Counted from the stretch's first letter, positions 11,741 to 22,460 are shown. The stretch: 64,000 bases of DNA from Leguminivora glycinivorella (GCF_023078275.1 NC_062973.1:20330956-20394955); one strand, 5' to 3'. The notes: generated from the sequence alone by a model not told the origin. Numbers and translations: made by a program.

Positions 11741-12371
11741 TATTTAAATATTGTAAACATTGTCGTAATGTACGTTGGGTTGTAGCCGCATCTGTTGACG
11801 TCGTTGGTGGTCAAAGGGTTGAGAGACTCGCCTTCTGAATCAAAGCAATACATTGTATGTACCTACTGTAAGAGCTATTTATATTAGAGCCGTTCTACAC
11901 TGTGTTCTTGATAAAATCCTATATTTAGTTTCCTGCCTAAACCGATTTTTTGCAAAATCTGAAAATTCCGTTTTCGACATTTGGCGAAAATCGAATGGTA
12001 TTTTAGTTAGGCACTGCCGTATATACAAAGAAATTCATGAAGTACACGTGTGGAAAGGCTCTAAATTATTGTTAACTGAAACGTAAAGAATATACAGTTG
12101 CCCGCATTGGGTTCATTTCAGTTTATGTGAAGTGTAGTTCAAATTGCTGTATATACATTCTGATTGAAATATTATGTGTTTTATTTGTAGAATTATAATC
12201 ATCGGAATATTCTAATTTAACTACTTGTGAAGAAGCTGAGATCTTGTAAATAAGAGATTCAAGATAAAGACAATAATCATTCCTTTTATGGTCAATCAAT
12301 TTTTTTTTACTTTCGCACCTTCATCGCGTTGTATAATTATAATTAAAAATCCTAAATCACACTGTATAATA

Positions 12372-13140
12372 TTTTGCTTGAAATAACGAAATTATCGACC
12401 TCATCAGGCTCGTACAATAATCGCTTTGTTTGTGAATCGCACGATAGATGGCGCTGTGCAATGTATTGAAAATCTTAAATCGCGTTTTTAAGGTTTTTCT
12501 GCACATAACCACAGTATAATAAAGAGTACTATCGTACAGTATGGCCACTCCCGCTCCCCGCTGAAAGTGCCGCCCACCCCCTCTCGGTTACCTCACAGTT
12601 ACCGCCTGTCAAAAACACTAACAGTCAACCTGTCATATTTCACTCATACAAGCATAGTACGCTTTCACCTACACGAGCTAAGACTGTGTGCTAGGAATGC
12701 GCCTCTTTCAATATATTTGATCGCCAGTGTCCGAGGTGTGACATAACGACCCTCATCATGCTCATATATTTTTAGTTTATGATATGCACGTTAAATGGCG
12801 CTGTGCAGTCAACTGAAAATCCTACATCGCGCTATTAAGATTTTTCTTCAAATAACGACCCTCATCAGGCTCAAATTTTTTAAAGTTTATGATATATACG
12901 TTAGATGGCACTGTGCAGTTTACTGAAAATCCTACATCGCGCTGTTAAGATTTTTCTTCAAATAACGACCCCCATTAGGCTCATATTTACTTTTGTTTAT
13001 GATATGCACGTTAGATGGCGCTGTGCAGTCTACTCAAAATCCTACATCGCGATATTAAGATTTTTTTAGAAATAATGACCCTATCAGGTTTTTGAAGTAA
13101 TGATGACCCCATCTGGTTCATACATTGTTTAGTTTATATA
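12372..13140 (+). repeat. About 110-bp minisatellite
   Basis: Units start at about 12743, 12852, 12962 and 13072 (the last partial). Each has ATAACGACC...ATCAGGCTCA, GATGGCGCTGTGCAG and CCTACATCGCG. A diverged unit sits apart at about 12372-12510. Between them, 12540-12690 is a GC-richer unique or repeat-derived stretch (CCGCCCACCCCCTCTCGG). Confidence 0.75.
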
Positions 13141-14138
13141 TCGAGAAAAACGAGCACCTGTTGCAAATTGGTCGGCAAACATACAGGTCATTTATTTAAG
13201 TAAATGAGAGCAGTAAAAAAAATGTTGAATTGACCGATATCACTTGTCATTTAAATGTTATTATTGGCAGTTTAGTGAGGTACAGTTTATTGATATATGT
13301 TCCAGAACATAGTTCCCACACGTTGGGGCGATACACGGCTATACGCGCCAAGCTGACGTCAGAACGGCGTGTCTATGTAACTATCTATTTAATGTTTAAT
13401 TGCTTGAGGTACAGTTTTCTTCGCTATAGGTACAGTTATTTGGTGGAAATGTTGTGACTCAGACTTCAGACATCTCTCACGCCATCCTGACGGACACCAA
13501 ATTGTCCCTATGGCACTAATTTTGGAACAGTATGTCGCTCGACTTCAAACTCTGGTAAATTCATTCTGATATAAGGTTGATTATATAAAATAGTACATTA
13601 CGATACAAGTGCGGAGAAGAGGAAGTCCGAAACGAGTGGCGATAAATTAAAACACAGACACAAGTTACGAATTTGACGAATTTCCTTTTCACATGTGTAT
13701 CGTTCGAAGTCTTTTAGTACAGATGGCCCTCCGAAGTTTCGACCCGACAATGAGAAAGTGAAAAACCTTAATCGCCAAAGAACCAAACTTTATTATACGT
13801 CACAAGCTTAAACAAAGGATACTATAGACTAGACAGCCAAATAATAATACCACTACCGAACGAGATGGTCACATACAAATTATAATAAGAGTGACAGAGA
13901 GCAAAATGTTATTTTTTGTCTTTGTCATAGTTTCACTTTTCCGCCGTTGCCACAAACGAGTTTGTGGCAAACAATAAGGACGTGACTTGTCAAGCTTATT
14001 ATCCGCCCAAATTACGTAGGTTGTTTATGGTAAACTGTCAGCCATTTTTAAAGTGATTCCTTAATTCGCTCGATTATTCTATATCTGTCCCTTACGGGTG
14101 TACGCTTGCGTCAAGTCTATAATATCCTTCGTCTGAGG
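13141..14138. other. No gene seen; 3' flank of the minus-strand mitochondrial gene
   Basis: Nothing recognisable apart from a perfect short hairpin TTGCCACAAACGAGTTTGTGGCAA at about 13947-13970. The region lies downstream of the stop codon at 14263-14265 on the minus strand, so the 3' UTR may run into it. Confidence 0.4.
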
Positions 14139-14236
14139 TAGAGTTGTGCCGTTCCCGAGAACATTCTCCCGCTTGTATGGGAAATGTTCTCTTAGGAGAA
14201 TATTCTCCATAGTCAAATGAGAACGGCACAACTCTA
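14139..14236. mobile_element. 98-bp hAT-type MITE with perfect 8-bp target duplication
   Basis: The ends TAGAGTTGTGCCGTTC and GAACGGCACAACTCTA are perfect inverted repeats, flanked on both sides by GTCTGAGG (14131-14138 and 14237-14244). An 8-bp duplication and TAGAG-type ends are the hAT signature. It lies 26 bases downstream of the mitochondrial gene's stop codon, so probably in its 3' UTR. Confidence 0.85.
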
Positions 14237-14262
14237 GTCTGAGGTCACAAGTTATATTTTAG

Positions 14263-15700
14263 CTATTCATCTTCGCAGTCCTGCACCATGTCGCTGGGAG
14301 GGCCGGGGTGCGAGGGCGGAGCGAAGTGCAAATAAATGCTGTCGGTCATTATCATCATGGCGAACGAGAACAGAAACCTGGAAAATGTAGATTGTGTCAC
14401 AAGGGAGCAACATTACATATTTACAGCCAGTGGCCTATTTCACAATTGTCGCCCGAGAATGACGCTTAGCCCTTCATTGCATGTTCAACCAGGAAATAAT
14501 TTATTGATGCTGATGAACAATGTTACTTATCAATCCAGAAATATAGGCACATAATTGTTAGTGTCAAGTGTCACTGTACATGGTAAAATAGCCCCCTAGG
14601 CGTAATCCTGACCGAAGCGAAGGATTCTACATACACCGTGTTTTTTTTGTTTTCCGTTAAAATCGACACGTAGCTAGGTTCATTATCAGGAACCACAAGG
14701 AAAGGAATTCGCAAAATTTTTTTTTTGTCATTTTCATACAATCATAATAAATGAATTTATTAGTGTGAGAGACCCTTAAGAATAAAATTCAAGTTAGTGT
14801 CAAGTGATTGACGGCACATGTCGAAACAAATAACATTAGGAATTGGTAAAGGCTGTCACACACGTGTTCAGTAATTATCGTAAGAGTTAAGACGCTAGCT
14901 TCTTAGAGAAATTAATTGTATTTGATCTAAACACAGACCAACCCCTATAGACATCTATTACAAGACGACTCGCGGTGGCCAGCCTTCCTAGTATTTGCAC
15001 TGATATAAGCGCGGGCGCTCGCCGTGCCCGATCAGTATCGACCAAGTAACAGACCCGAAAGCAGCGCGTGTTTTTCGCACAAAAAAATTGGAAAAGGGTA
15101 TTTTGATGCCTTAAAGATGTCCACCTGTAGTGTGAAATGGTGTGGAAAGGTAACAAGAAGCTCAAATTTAAAAACAGACGGCATTACATTCCACAAATAA
15201 GTCATATTTATAATTTATTCAGAGCCGGCATAGGTCAACTTACATTAGCCACTTACGCGTCAGTAGAGGGACAGTCATACTTCTGTCCCTTTTCATCTGG
15301 CGCGACTGCCCGCCGTCCTTGAAACGGCCAATCACAGCGCGCTTAACACATTCCCCGCCCGCTCCTCGCACCCCAAACACTGGTGACTCGTATCGCGAAC
15401 CAAATATACAAGACTGCCACTCTATAGGAGGTTCTCTGTGGATCTAAAGAACCTTCCCTTAAAGTTAACGGAATTCAATAAAAACAGGGTGTATATGTAA
15501 TTGAATTTTGAGCGTATCGAGTGATTCAAAAATGTAATCCTGAGCGGATTCAGTGTTAACACTTAATGTGGAAATAATTTTGATACCGGATGACACAATA
15601 CTGCTTTTCACGAGACGTGTATACCTCTAAAGTCCCAAATACTTAATACGTTTAAGATTATCCAACAGAAGACATACTGAAACCTTTGCAGTAAGCACAA

Positions 15701-15750
<50 letters not shown>

Positions 15751-18686
15751 TACACACTATCAGACTCACTCCGACACTTGGCACAGTTTATATCATTCCT
15801 AAAGTAGTTGCAGAAATTGATCATTAGCTTAATAATTAGTTTTAGTTTAGGTAAGATTCATGTAAACTCTCGCTATATCTGTATTCTTCGCATCGCCATT
15901 TTGATTAATCTTCTGGTACTTCACTGAGCCCCCACGTCACAGGCTTGACCTAGTGTGAGGGCTATTGCTAACCATACTGTATTTTATCTCTGAATGTAAC
16001 TATACCTACTGTTTAATTCCTATATTTTATCTATGTCTGGTAATGAAATAAACTTTTTGTATTTTTTGTATTTGTATTATGGATACATATTATTGGCACT
16101 GTTTCTGCATCTTTATTTATGACCTTGACTGTACTATTATTTAAACATGAGGTATCTTACCACAGTACTCCGCCTATGAGGATCTTGTTGTAGAAGCTTT
16201 GCTTCGCGTCGTACCAGGGCTGCCACGGCCCGCACGGGATAGGCAGTTCGTTCATGTGAGCGTCACATGGCTCTGCGAGACAAATGACCAAATTATCACT
16301 TTCCTGACATGGAGTTTCAGATTTTATCAGTTCATATCTTCAGATGAACGCGCGATTCATCTGTATACACGGTAGGTACAGTCAACCAATTGGAACCCTA
16401 GGCCACTGTAGAATAGAACTATGTCATAGTTACGTTATAAATCAGATTGTAAGAAATTTCTTACGGCGTGTCATTTTGACATGGTTGTAGAGTGGCCAAG
16501 GTTCCAATTGGTTGACTGTACACTTATACAGTGAGCTCGGAGAGAAGGATGGAAGCGCTGTAGGCCTAGCACATGATTGCGGCGAGAGTATGTCGCCGCG
16601 AGATAGACTACCCGTCCTTATGTCATTAATACAGTTAGAAGAAGACGTGTCATCTATCTCGCGGCGACATACTCTCGCGGCCATCATGTGCTAGGCCTAC
16701 TGGTGGCCTAGCGGTAAGAGCGTGCGACTTTCGATCCGGAGGTCGCGGGTTCGAACCCGGCTCGTACCAATGAGTTTTTCTGAACTTATATACGAAATGT
16801 CATTTGATATTTGCCAGTCGCTTCGGTGAAGGAAAACATCGTGAGGAAACCGGACTAATTCCAATAAGGCCTAGTTACCCTTCGGGTTGGAAGGTCAGAT
16901 GGCAGTCGCTTTCGTAAAAACTAGTGCCTACGCCAAATCTTGGGATTAGTTGTCAAAGCGGACCCCAGGCTCCCATGAGCCGTGGCAAATGCCGGGATAA
17001 CGCAAGGAGGATGATGATGACACTTATATACATTGAGCTGCAAAAGTGCATGGCGAATTTAAGGCCGTTTTCACATTATCCGATCCGATATCGGATGTAG
17101 GAAGGATGTAAAATGTAAGATTTATGCCCTTTCAGGTCTTCATTTATGTATTTAATAGATCATTATTACTAAAAATCGATATAAAACGCAAAAATTGCGG
17201 ATTTAATGCCGATGGCACTCTCCTACAACAGTTTTTGTCCGAGGCACCATGGAACTGCCGATATCGGCAGGACGCTTCCGACATTTTTGGCATGCCGGAC
17301 CCCCCGCCAGTTGTCGGCCGATAATATTTGTTTGTGTGCGTATAAAATGTATATATACGTTTGTAGTAGTGTGCGTGACAAAAATGGCGTCTATTAAACA
17401 GCTGCTAATGATCGAAATTTAAATTAGTTGAAAATTCCCATTGAAAAAAAAAGGTTGTAATGCATCGGTCCGAATTGCGGATACTAGTTTTTTCATTTTT
17501 TAGTAGATATAGTTGAATGTAAAATTATTTATTTTGCCTGACACTGAGTATTTTTTATGCTCGTTATCTTAATTTTACAATATAATATTTAGGATATAGT
17601 GCTTATAATTATTAAATATAAACCATTTTTTAAATATTTTTTGATACAAAATCATACTTCATTGATTTGGAACAATGCGTTTTATCGGACCGACATCCGA
17701 CACTATCGGAAGCGTTTATCGGATGTAGGATGTCGGTCCGATATCCGATATCGGATCGGATAATGTGAAAACGGCCTTCAATGAATTAATTCATAATTTC
17801 TGTATGCAATTTTGCCGCTCACTGTACGTAGCCAAATGCACCAACGCTTACGATAATATCGCTACCATAGCTACCTATCTCCATCGCTCTTCCGTATTGG
17901 CGCGCGACTGGGTGTTCTGTGGTTCTACTTAATGTATTTAGATATTTTCTTTTCCCCTCACTAGCTCGGAAACACATGTTTTGTCCTTTAATACCAGCGG
18001 GTAAAACCGCATTTTATCCACTAGTGGGTAAAGTAATTTGACCTTGAAAAAAGTCAAATCAACTGCTTTAAAATTGATAAAAGTAGGTGAATCTAGTAAT
18101 AAAGATGATTTACCACCTGTGGAACTACTGGAAGCAGTGATAAACGCATTTTTTGCGTTGTAGTTTCCTCGCTATAGTGAGGGGAAAAGTTTTGTGTTAC
18201 ACTCGGGTGCAAATGTACTTCTCGTGTGTTAAAAAACTCGCAAGTTCAGGATTCTATTCTCGAACCACTCGCTTCGCTCGTGGTTCAACTATAGAATCCT
18301 TTCACTTGCTCGGTTTTCAATTCCACACTCGGCGTTAAACTATATTTTTAGGTATTACTCGTCTTGGACGTACTCGATGGACGATTTGACACCTTGACAG
18401 TCCCTATACCATTGACATTATAAATCTAAGCCTCATGCAAATAATTTAGACGTCTTTTTTAAGTCCTTGGTGACCTTTTGGGTCATGGACTTGTGTAGCT
18501 AGTTTGTCGTGATCCTAATATGTGGCACTGAAGTGTGAAACTCTTAAATACAATAGGTAAGTATTTTACAAACTAAGTACACTTACGTTTGATTTTATAT
18601 GTCCTAACGGGAGTCAAACGTGGTACAGCAACTTGAGGTACCGCAAAAATGACCCTGCGGAGCCCTAAAATCCTCGATCTCAGCAT
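14263..18686 (-). CDS. Small mitochondrial inner-membrane protein, COX7B-like / deltamethrin-resistance (prag01) family
   Basis: Exons on the minus strand are 18686-18587 (ATG at 18686), 16272-16161 and 14377-14263. Junctions C|AG and TG|G complete codons Q and W, donors are GTAAGT and GTAAGA, and both acceptors end AG. The product is 108 aa. Residues 1-33 (MLRSRILGLRRVIF onward) are Arg-rich with no acidic residue, a typical mitochondrial presequence. The middle has HMNELPIPCGPWQPWYDAKQ then FYNKILIGGVLWF, running into one membrane helix at about 66-83. The tail is IYLHFAPPSHPGPPSD and ends acidic (CEDE). The pattern (MN-x-LP-x-P-x-GPWQ, YN, one helix, then F-x-PP) matches what I recall of insect 'deltamethrin resistance prag01' proteins, which resemble cytochrome c oxidase subunit 7B. 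The gene structure is well supported; the family name is from memory. Introns 1 and 2 are loaded with mobile elements. Confidence 0.8.
15117..15200 (+). pseudogene. THAP-domain-like N-terminal fragment
   Basis: An ATG opens a 27-codon frame reading MSTCSVKWCGKVTR, then TDGITFHK and stop. The C-x4-C spacing after the start and the ITFHK motif match the first third of THAP zinc fingers (C2CH), found in P-element transposases and domesticated relatives. After FHK the sequence is CAAATAAGTC, which could be a decayed splice donor. No continuation of the domain is visible downstream. It sits antisense in intron 2 of the mitochondrial gene. Confidence 0.5.
15703..15752 (+). repeat. (CT)n(CA)n microsatellite
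   Basis: A short CT run is followed by about 16 CA units. It lies in intron 2 of the minus-strand mitochondrial gene. Confidence 0.95.
15905..16080 (+). repeat. Retroelement-like 3' tail
   Basis: The sequence ends AATGAAATAAACTTTTTGTA followed by short tandem TTTTTGTA/TTTGTA units. Such AATAAA plus simple-repeat tails are typical of LINE/SINE 3' ends. A tail of similar shape is at about 43560-43610. Confidence 0.45.
16379..16518. mobile_element. 140-bp Tc1/mariner-type MITE (TA target)
   Basis: The ends CAGTCAACCAATTGGAACC and GGTTCCAATTGGTTGACTG are inverted and flanked by TA. A damaged relative is at 50333-50483. Confidence 0.8.
16538..17019 (+). mobile_element. tRNA-derived SINE, interrupted by a palindromic MITE
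   Basis: The head has GAAGCGCT, then (after an insert) GGTGGCCTAGCGGTAAGAGC (A box) and GCGGGTTCGAACCC (B box). The body includes TGAAGGAAAACATCGTGAGG and CCCAGGCTCCCATGAGCC, and the tail is GGATGATGATGAT. A near-perfect target duplication, ACACTTATACAGTGAGCT (16520-16537) versus ACACTTATATACATTGAGCT (17020-17039), brackets it. A second copy is at 51351-51658. Confidence 0.8.
16559..16700. mobile_element. Palindromic MITE inserted in the SINE head
   Basis: The arms GTAGGCCTAGCACATGAT... and ...ATCATGTGCTAGGCCTAC include GCGAGAGTATGTCGCCGCGA and its complement. The uninterrupted SINE at 51351 reads GAAGCGCTGGTGGCC across the junction, which proves the insertion. Confidence 0.75.
17031..17824. 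mobile_element. CAGTGAGCTGCAAAA-type MITE split by a larger inverted-repeat element
   Basis: The outer left part (17031-17060) and right part (17779-17824, ending GCCGCTCACTG) match the two halves of the 78-bp MITE at 7931-8008, read in reverse. TA flanks both ends. Confidence 0.65.
17061..17778. mobile_element. 718-bp inverted-repeat element (AAGGCCGTTTTCACATTATC ends)
   Basis: The ends AAGGCCGTTTTCACATTATC and GATAATGTGAAAACGGCCTT are perfect inverted repeats, followed inward by CGATCCGATATCGGATGTAGG motifs repeated several times. Shorter relatives lie at 26105-26240 and 27009-27110. No transposase frame is seen. The target appears to be cut between A and T without a clear duplication. Confidence 0.7.
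17957..18338 (+). repeat. Interspersed repeat, longer copy of the one at window start
   Basis: It contains CGGGTAAAACCGCATTTTAT, TTATCCACTAGTGGGTAAAG and the 18215-18338 block shared with 1-122, including the GAACCACTCG hairpin. It lies in intron 1 of the mitochondrial gene, about 250 bp downstream of exon 1. Confidence 0.55.
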
Positions 18687-18836
18687 GTTCTTGTCGCTTT
18701 GACACTCAAACACGAATTGATTAAAAACAATGACTTGTGTCACAATTTTTTTTCGCAAATTTGTTGTTGTGTGGCAGTAGCGTGTATGGAAGGTAAGCCA
18801 AACCTCCTTACTTAAAATATAAATAAAATCCATTAA
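18687..18836 (-). promoter_or_regulatory. 5' flank of the mitochondrial gene
   Basis: Only about 150 bp separate the ATG at 18686 from the first MITE (18837). The 5' UTR and a compact promoter should lie here unless the promoter uses the MITEs. No named promoter element could be identified. Confidence 0.3.
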
Positions 18837-19036
18837 AGGGCGACCACACCGCTGCTTAAAAAACGGCGACGGTACGGAAACGTCGACGTGTCCCATACGA
18901 AAGTCATTGCGTTTCCGTACCGTCTGCGTATTTTGAGCAGCGATGTGGGGAGCATGCGGTAAAAACGGTACGGATACGATGCGTTACTGCGATTCCGTAC
19001 CGTCACCGTTTTTTAAGCAGCGGTTTGGTCGCACCT
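18837..19036. mobile_element. 200-bp MITE flanked by TTAA
   Basis: The ends AGGGCGACCACACCGCTGC and GCAGCGGTTTGGTCGCACCT are inverted, and TTAA lies on both sides (18833-18836 and 19037-19040). Inner arms share CGACGGTACGGAAACG-like motifs. TTAA would suit a piggyBac-type element, but the ends do not start CCY, so the superfamily is open. Confidence 0.7.
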
Positions 19037-19059
19037 TTAAGCTGCGTTTTCACGTCTTA

Positions 19060-19223
19060 GGCTCCCCACAGACAGTCTTAAAAATTCATAATCTTAAAAA
19101 AAACTTGTATGCAATCTGACAGTTCAAACTGACACTGACAAGACACTGACAGATCTGAACTGTCAGATTGCATACAAGTTTTTTTTTAAGATTATGAATT
19201 TTTAAGACTGTCTGTGGGGAGCC
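19060..19223. mobile_element. 164-bp near-perfect palindromic MITE, TTA target
   Basis: It starts GGCTCCCCACAGACAGTC and ends with the exact complement. TTA flanks both sides (19057-19059 and 19224-19226). The loop contains ACTGACACTGACAAGACACT. This looks PIF/Harbinger-like. Confidence 0.8.
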
Positions 19224-19285
19224 TTAGGCACGCCACAAACAGTCTTAAAAATTCATAATCTTAAAAAATATTTGTATGATAGATT

Positions 19286-19538
19286 TGCTCTCTCAGAACT
19301 GTTCAGAACACTAAGGCCGGCAACAGACAGTCTTAAAAATTCATAATGTTAAAAAATATTTGTTTGCAACCTGTCAGTTCAAACTGACAGAATTTTCAGA
19401 TTGAACTGACAGGTTAGTTCAATCTGAAAATTCTGTCAGTTTGAACTGACAGGTTGCATACAAATATTTTTTAACATTATGAATTTTTAAGACTGTCTGT
19501 TGCCGGCCTTAGTGTTCTGAACAGTTCTGAGCGAGCAT
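19286..19538. mobile_element. 253-bp palindrome related to the preceding MITE
   Basis: The core (19315-19508) starts GGCCGGCAACAGACAGTC and ends with the complement. It shares TTAAAAATTCATAAT with the previous element, and its arms extend outward through CAGAACTGTTCAGAACACTA and complement. A third left end of the same family (GGCACGCCACAAACAGTC) lies at 19228, so two or more insertions overlap here. Confidence 0.7.
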
Positions 19539-19615
19539 TCGTGTACCAGTAAAAGTATGGAAGTCAAGTGTTTTCATCTGCGCACGAACAATAGGTAAGT
19601 GAAAACTTGGAACAC

Positions 19616-21719
19616 TAGAGTCTGGCTAATGAAAGTTGAACCCAGTATTTTTTTAAAACAGCAACTCTGGATGTCATATCATCGATTGTCATCTGGATGG
19701 TGATAAGCAATAATGTGTCAACCCACAAAAACTAAAAAATGAGATTTTAATGCCATGTTATAGCTGGATTTTTAAACTTCTATTTGCAAAAATGACCTTT
19801 TCATTTTGAAAATTTTCACTATCCCAAAAGTAAAAAAATAGGTTAACACAAATCCTTTATCGTGTGTTGCCTGTTTTGCATAAATGTGTCAAGAACCTTA
19901 ACTTATTATAGTAATTGGCAGAAGACATATTTAAATTACAATAATGTGTTATGAGGGTTGACTCAACGATTTTTTTACACTTGACTCATTCTTGCAAAAC
20001 GCAAAAAATGACATAGTTACCCACTATGAGACTTGATTGATTATTGCAAAATGATATTTTATTCGTTGTTTTATGCTACGACCCGTGTTATAAAACATAA
20101 GTCATTATTGTTAAATTATATTCGGGTCATAAATTGTTCGTTTTTGGTGTAAGTACCATGACACTATATTGTAAAATATAACTGTTCATATTAATTTATG
20201 TTTGAATAAGTTATGACTTAGTCCATTAGTATATTTTTGCACATGAATGGTAAATTCAGTACGAAATTGAACATTTTAAGTCATGAATATACATATTCGT
20301 TATTATAATTTGCAAACATTTTTTGCAAGTACGTGTTTATATAAAAATCTAATATAAGCTACTATTTTTTTATAATTACTAATTACATTAAGACGTGTTA
20401 ATGTATGCATAAAAATATTGTTTGATTTTTGAATACTTACTGAATGGTAGTTTATTATTTTGTTAAAGATATTTTATGTTTTGTTCTTGTACAAGTCATG
20501 TGTTATTCATAATTTAAATGACTTAGTCTATTTCTTAGCGTAAAAAAATATTTTGTTGTATATTTTAGATAAGTAGTTTATTTTTTTTAAAGATGATTAT
20601 TTGGTTTTTGTAACGATTTTTTGTTGAAAAAGCACAGATAATTTAAATATGTGTCTAGAAATGATCATTACTCTAATAGTTAATTTATAGTATTTTATTC
20701 AACAGGCGTTTAAAGGAGGTCAAGAAATATGAGTGGCGTACTTTCCACGAGTATTTTGGAGTCAGTTAAACACCATTGCATACAATACTTTTACAACGAC
20801 CATGCACTTAGTTTTTAATAGTTTTTTTTTAATAATTCTCGCGAAATTCACACTGTTTCCTGTATTGCAAAGGTTTGCACTGTCAGCTCAGCTGCCCAAA
20901 GCCTTCCCGCGCACGCACGCAGTATGGTTAATGCAATGCGTTGCCATGATTACAGAACCAAACAATGCGTTTTCAGTTTTTTCGATACGCACAATCCTGT
21001 AAATGACGAATAACAGTTCGGAGTAGAAAAATCATTAAAAGGTTTGATTAATAAATAATGTATTGATTCCTACATACCTAATAACTTAAGTGACCATGAC
21101 TGATATGTTACTTAACACTTATAAAGTTAAAAATATGCATAGGTAGAGTATTTTACAACAACAATTTATGTGCTTTAACATGTTTATTTAAGACTCATTG
21201 ATATTTTTAAACAATTAGCAAAAGTGGGTTAAGTATCATAACACAGTCTTGAAAAAGTTTGACGTCGTCGAACAATTCGCAATAAAAGAAAAGGGCATTA
21301 TTTCAGTCAAATTGAAGTTTGTTTTGAAATTAAGCTACAATAATCACTACTACTGAACGTATTATAGCTGAAAAACACAACAATCTATATAAAAACATTT
21401 TTTTTAAGAGAAACACAAAAAAATGAGAAAAAATCTTTAGACGCCATTTTCTCAAAATGGTTGGCGTGTGGGTTGACACATTGTTGCTTATCAGCATCCA
21501 TCTGTCAGTGTGACTGTCACTTTAACGAATTTCGGTAAAAGTTAACAGCGAAATCTATAAATAATAATGAATAACACCATAAAAATTAGTAAAGTAAGTG
21601 CTGTAAATTAATTAGAATTAATAAAAAGGAAACCATGTTATCAATGTGTTAATTGCCAGCTCCAATTTTTTTGAAATTGCCACGTTTTTTCGGGCTCAAC
21701 TTTCATTAGCCAGACTCTA
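19616..21719. mobile_element. 2.1-kb TIR element, very AT-rich
   Basis: The ends TAGAGTCTGGCTAATGAAAG and CTTTCATTAGCCAGACTCTA are perfect inverted repeats. A second inverted pair lies inside (GTGTCAACCCACA at about 19716 and TGTGGGTTGACACA at about 21467). If the terminal TA is target, the ends are GAGTCTGGC; no 8-bp duplication was found. The interior is very AT-rich with no long frame. A short acceptor-like TTATTCAACAG|G at 20705 is followed by a 20-codon frame (RLKEVKKYEW...) ending TAA, which may be chance. Confidence 0.65.
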
Positions 21720-21837
21720 TTAGGTATAGCCTGACAAGTTTTTATTTGACCCTCGCCACGTTGCGGATTTTCAGCTGAATTAATTTCTTTTACCGGCAAG
21801 AATTACTATTTGAAACCCGTCGTCGAAAGTATGGAAT

Positions 21838-21925
21838 GTTAAATTAATATAATTATATAATTATAATAAAAAGTAAGTAATAAATTATATAATTATAATT
21901 ATAATTAATATAATTAATTAATTAA
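21838..21925. repeat. AT-rich low-complexity tract
   Basis: TAATTATA-type units recur over about 90 bases. No other feature. Confidence 0.7.
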
Positions 21926-22165
21926 GTAGGTATATCTCTAATCTCCATAGTCGAAAGTCATTGAATGTCAGTGATGTCAATAAGAAGTAATTATTTTAAA
22001 TTTTCTAACGATTTCATCGCAAATATGCCCAAAATAATATTAAAATTAAAAAGGATGAAGGATTTCACATCATTTCGATAACAATGTTCTGAAATCGGTT
22101 GTTGACATGTCCGTTACTGACAGTTTATAGTGCAGTTCTCCTGTATTGTTTAGTTGGTTTCGATC

Positions 22166-22460
22166 AAAGAGGATCGAGTATTATAGAGAGTTACTGTCAA
22201 AGTAAAATGTGTAATCACCGTGCCATCTCTCGACACAGGCTTACAACTTTTGAACGTCAGAGTTGACAATTTGGCCCATATGCTTAGCTTCATCTTAGCT
22301 TGATATGTGTTAAAATGTAAAAATAAATATTAGCGCCATCTAGCCGAGCGTCCCCCAAAGGTGTAACGCCATCTAGGACACGGTACCTTTTTCTCTATGG
22401 CTTTGAGGTACGTTTTTTCTTAGACTTTATCCGTCTATACGGAGTTACATGTCTTTGGTT
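22166..22460 (+). repeat. SINE-like interspersed repeat, copy 2
   Basis: Parallel to 9064-9360 throughout, with small indels, including CTTAGCTTGATATGTGTTAA and GCGCCATCTAGCCGAGCG. Confidence 0.6.

Noticed and set aside
11341..11853. 170-codon open frame on the minus strand, the longest in the window
   Set aside because: It runs across a MITE nested in another MITE; the frame is an accident of the insertions and has no domain.
12743..13140. CRISPR-like array
   Set aside because: Units are about 110 bp with no spacers and the genome is eukaryotic; it is a minisatellite.
20706..20769. Coding exon RLKEVKKYEW... with acceptor
   Set aside because: Only 20 codons, no partner exon and no known motif; left as a remark within the TIR element.
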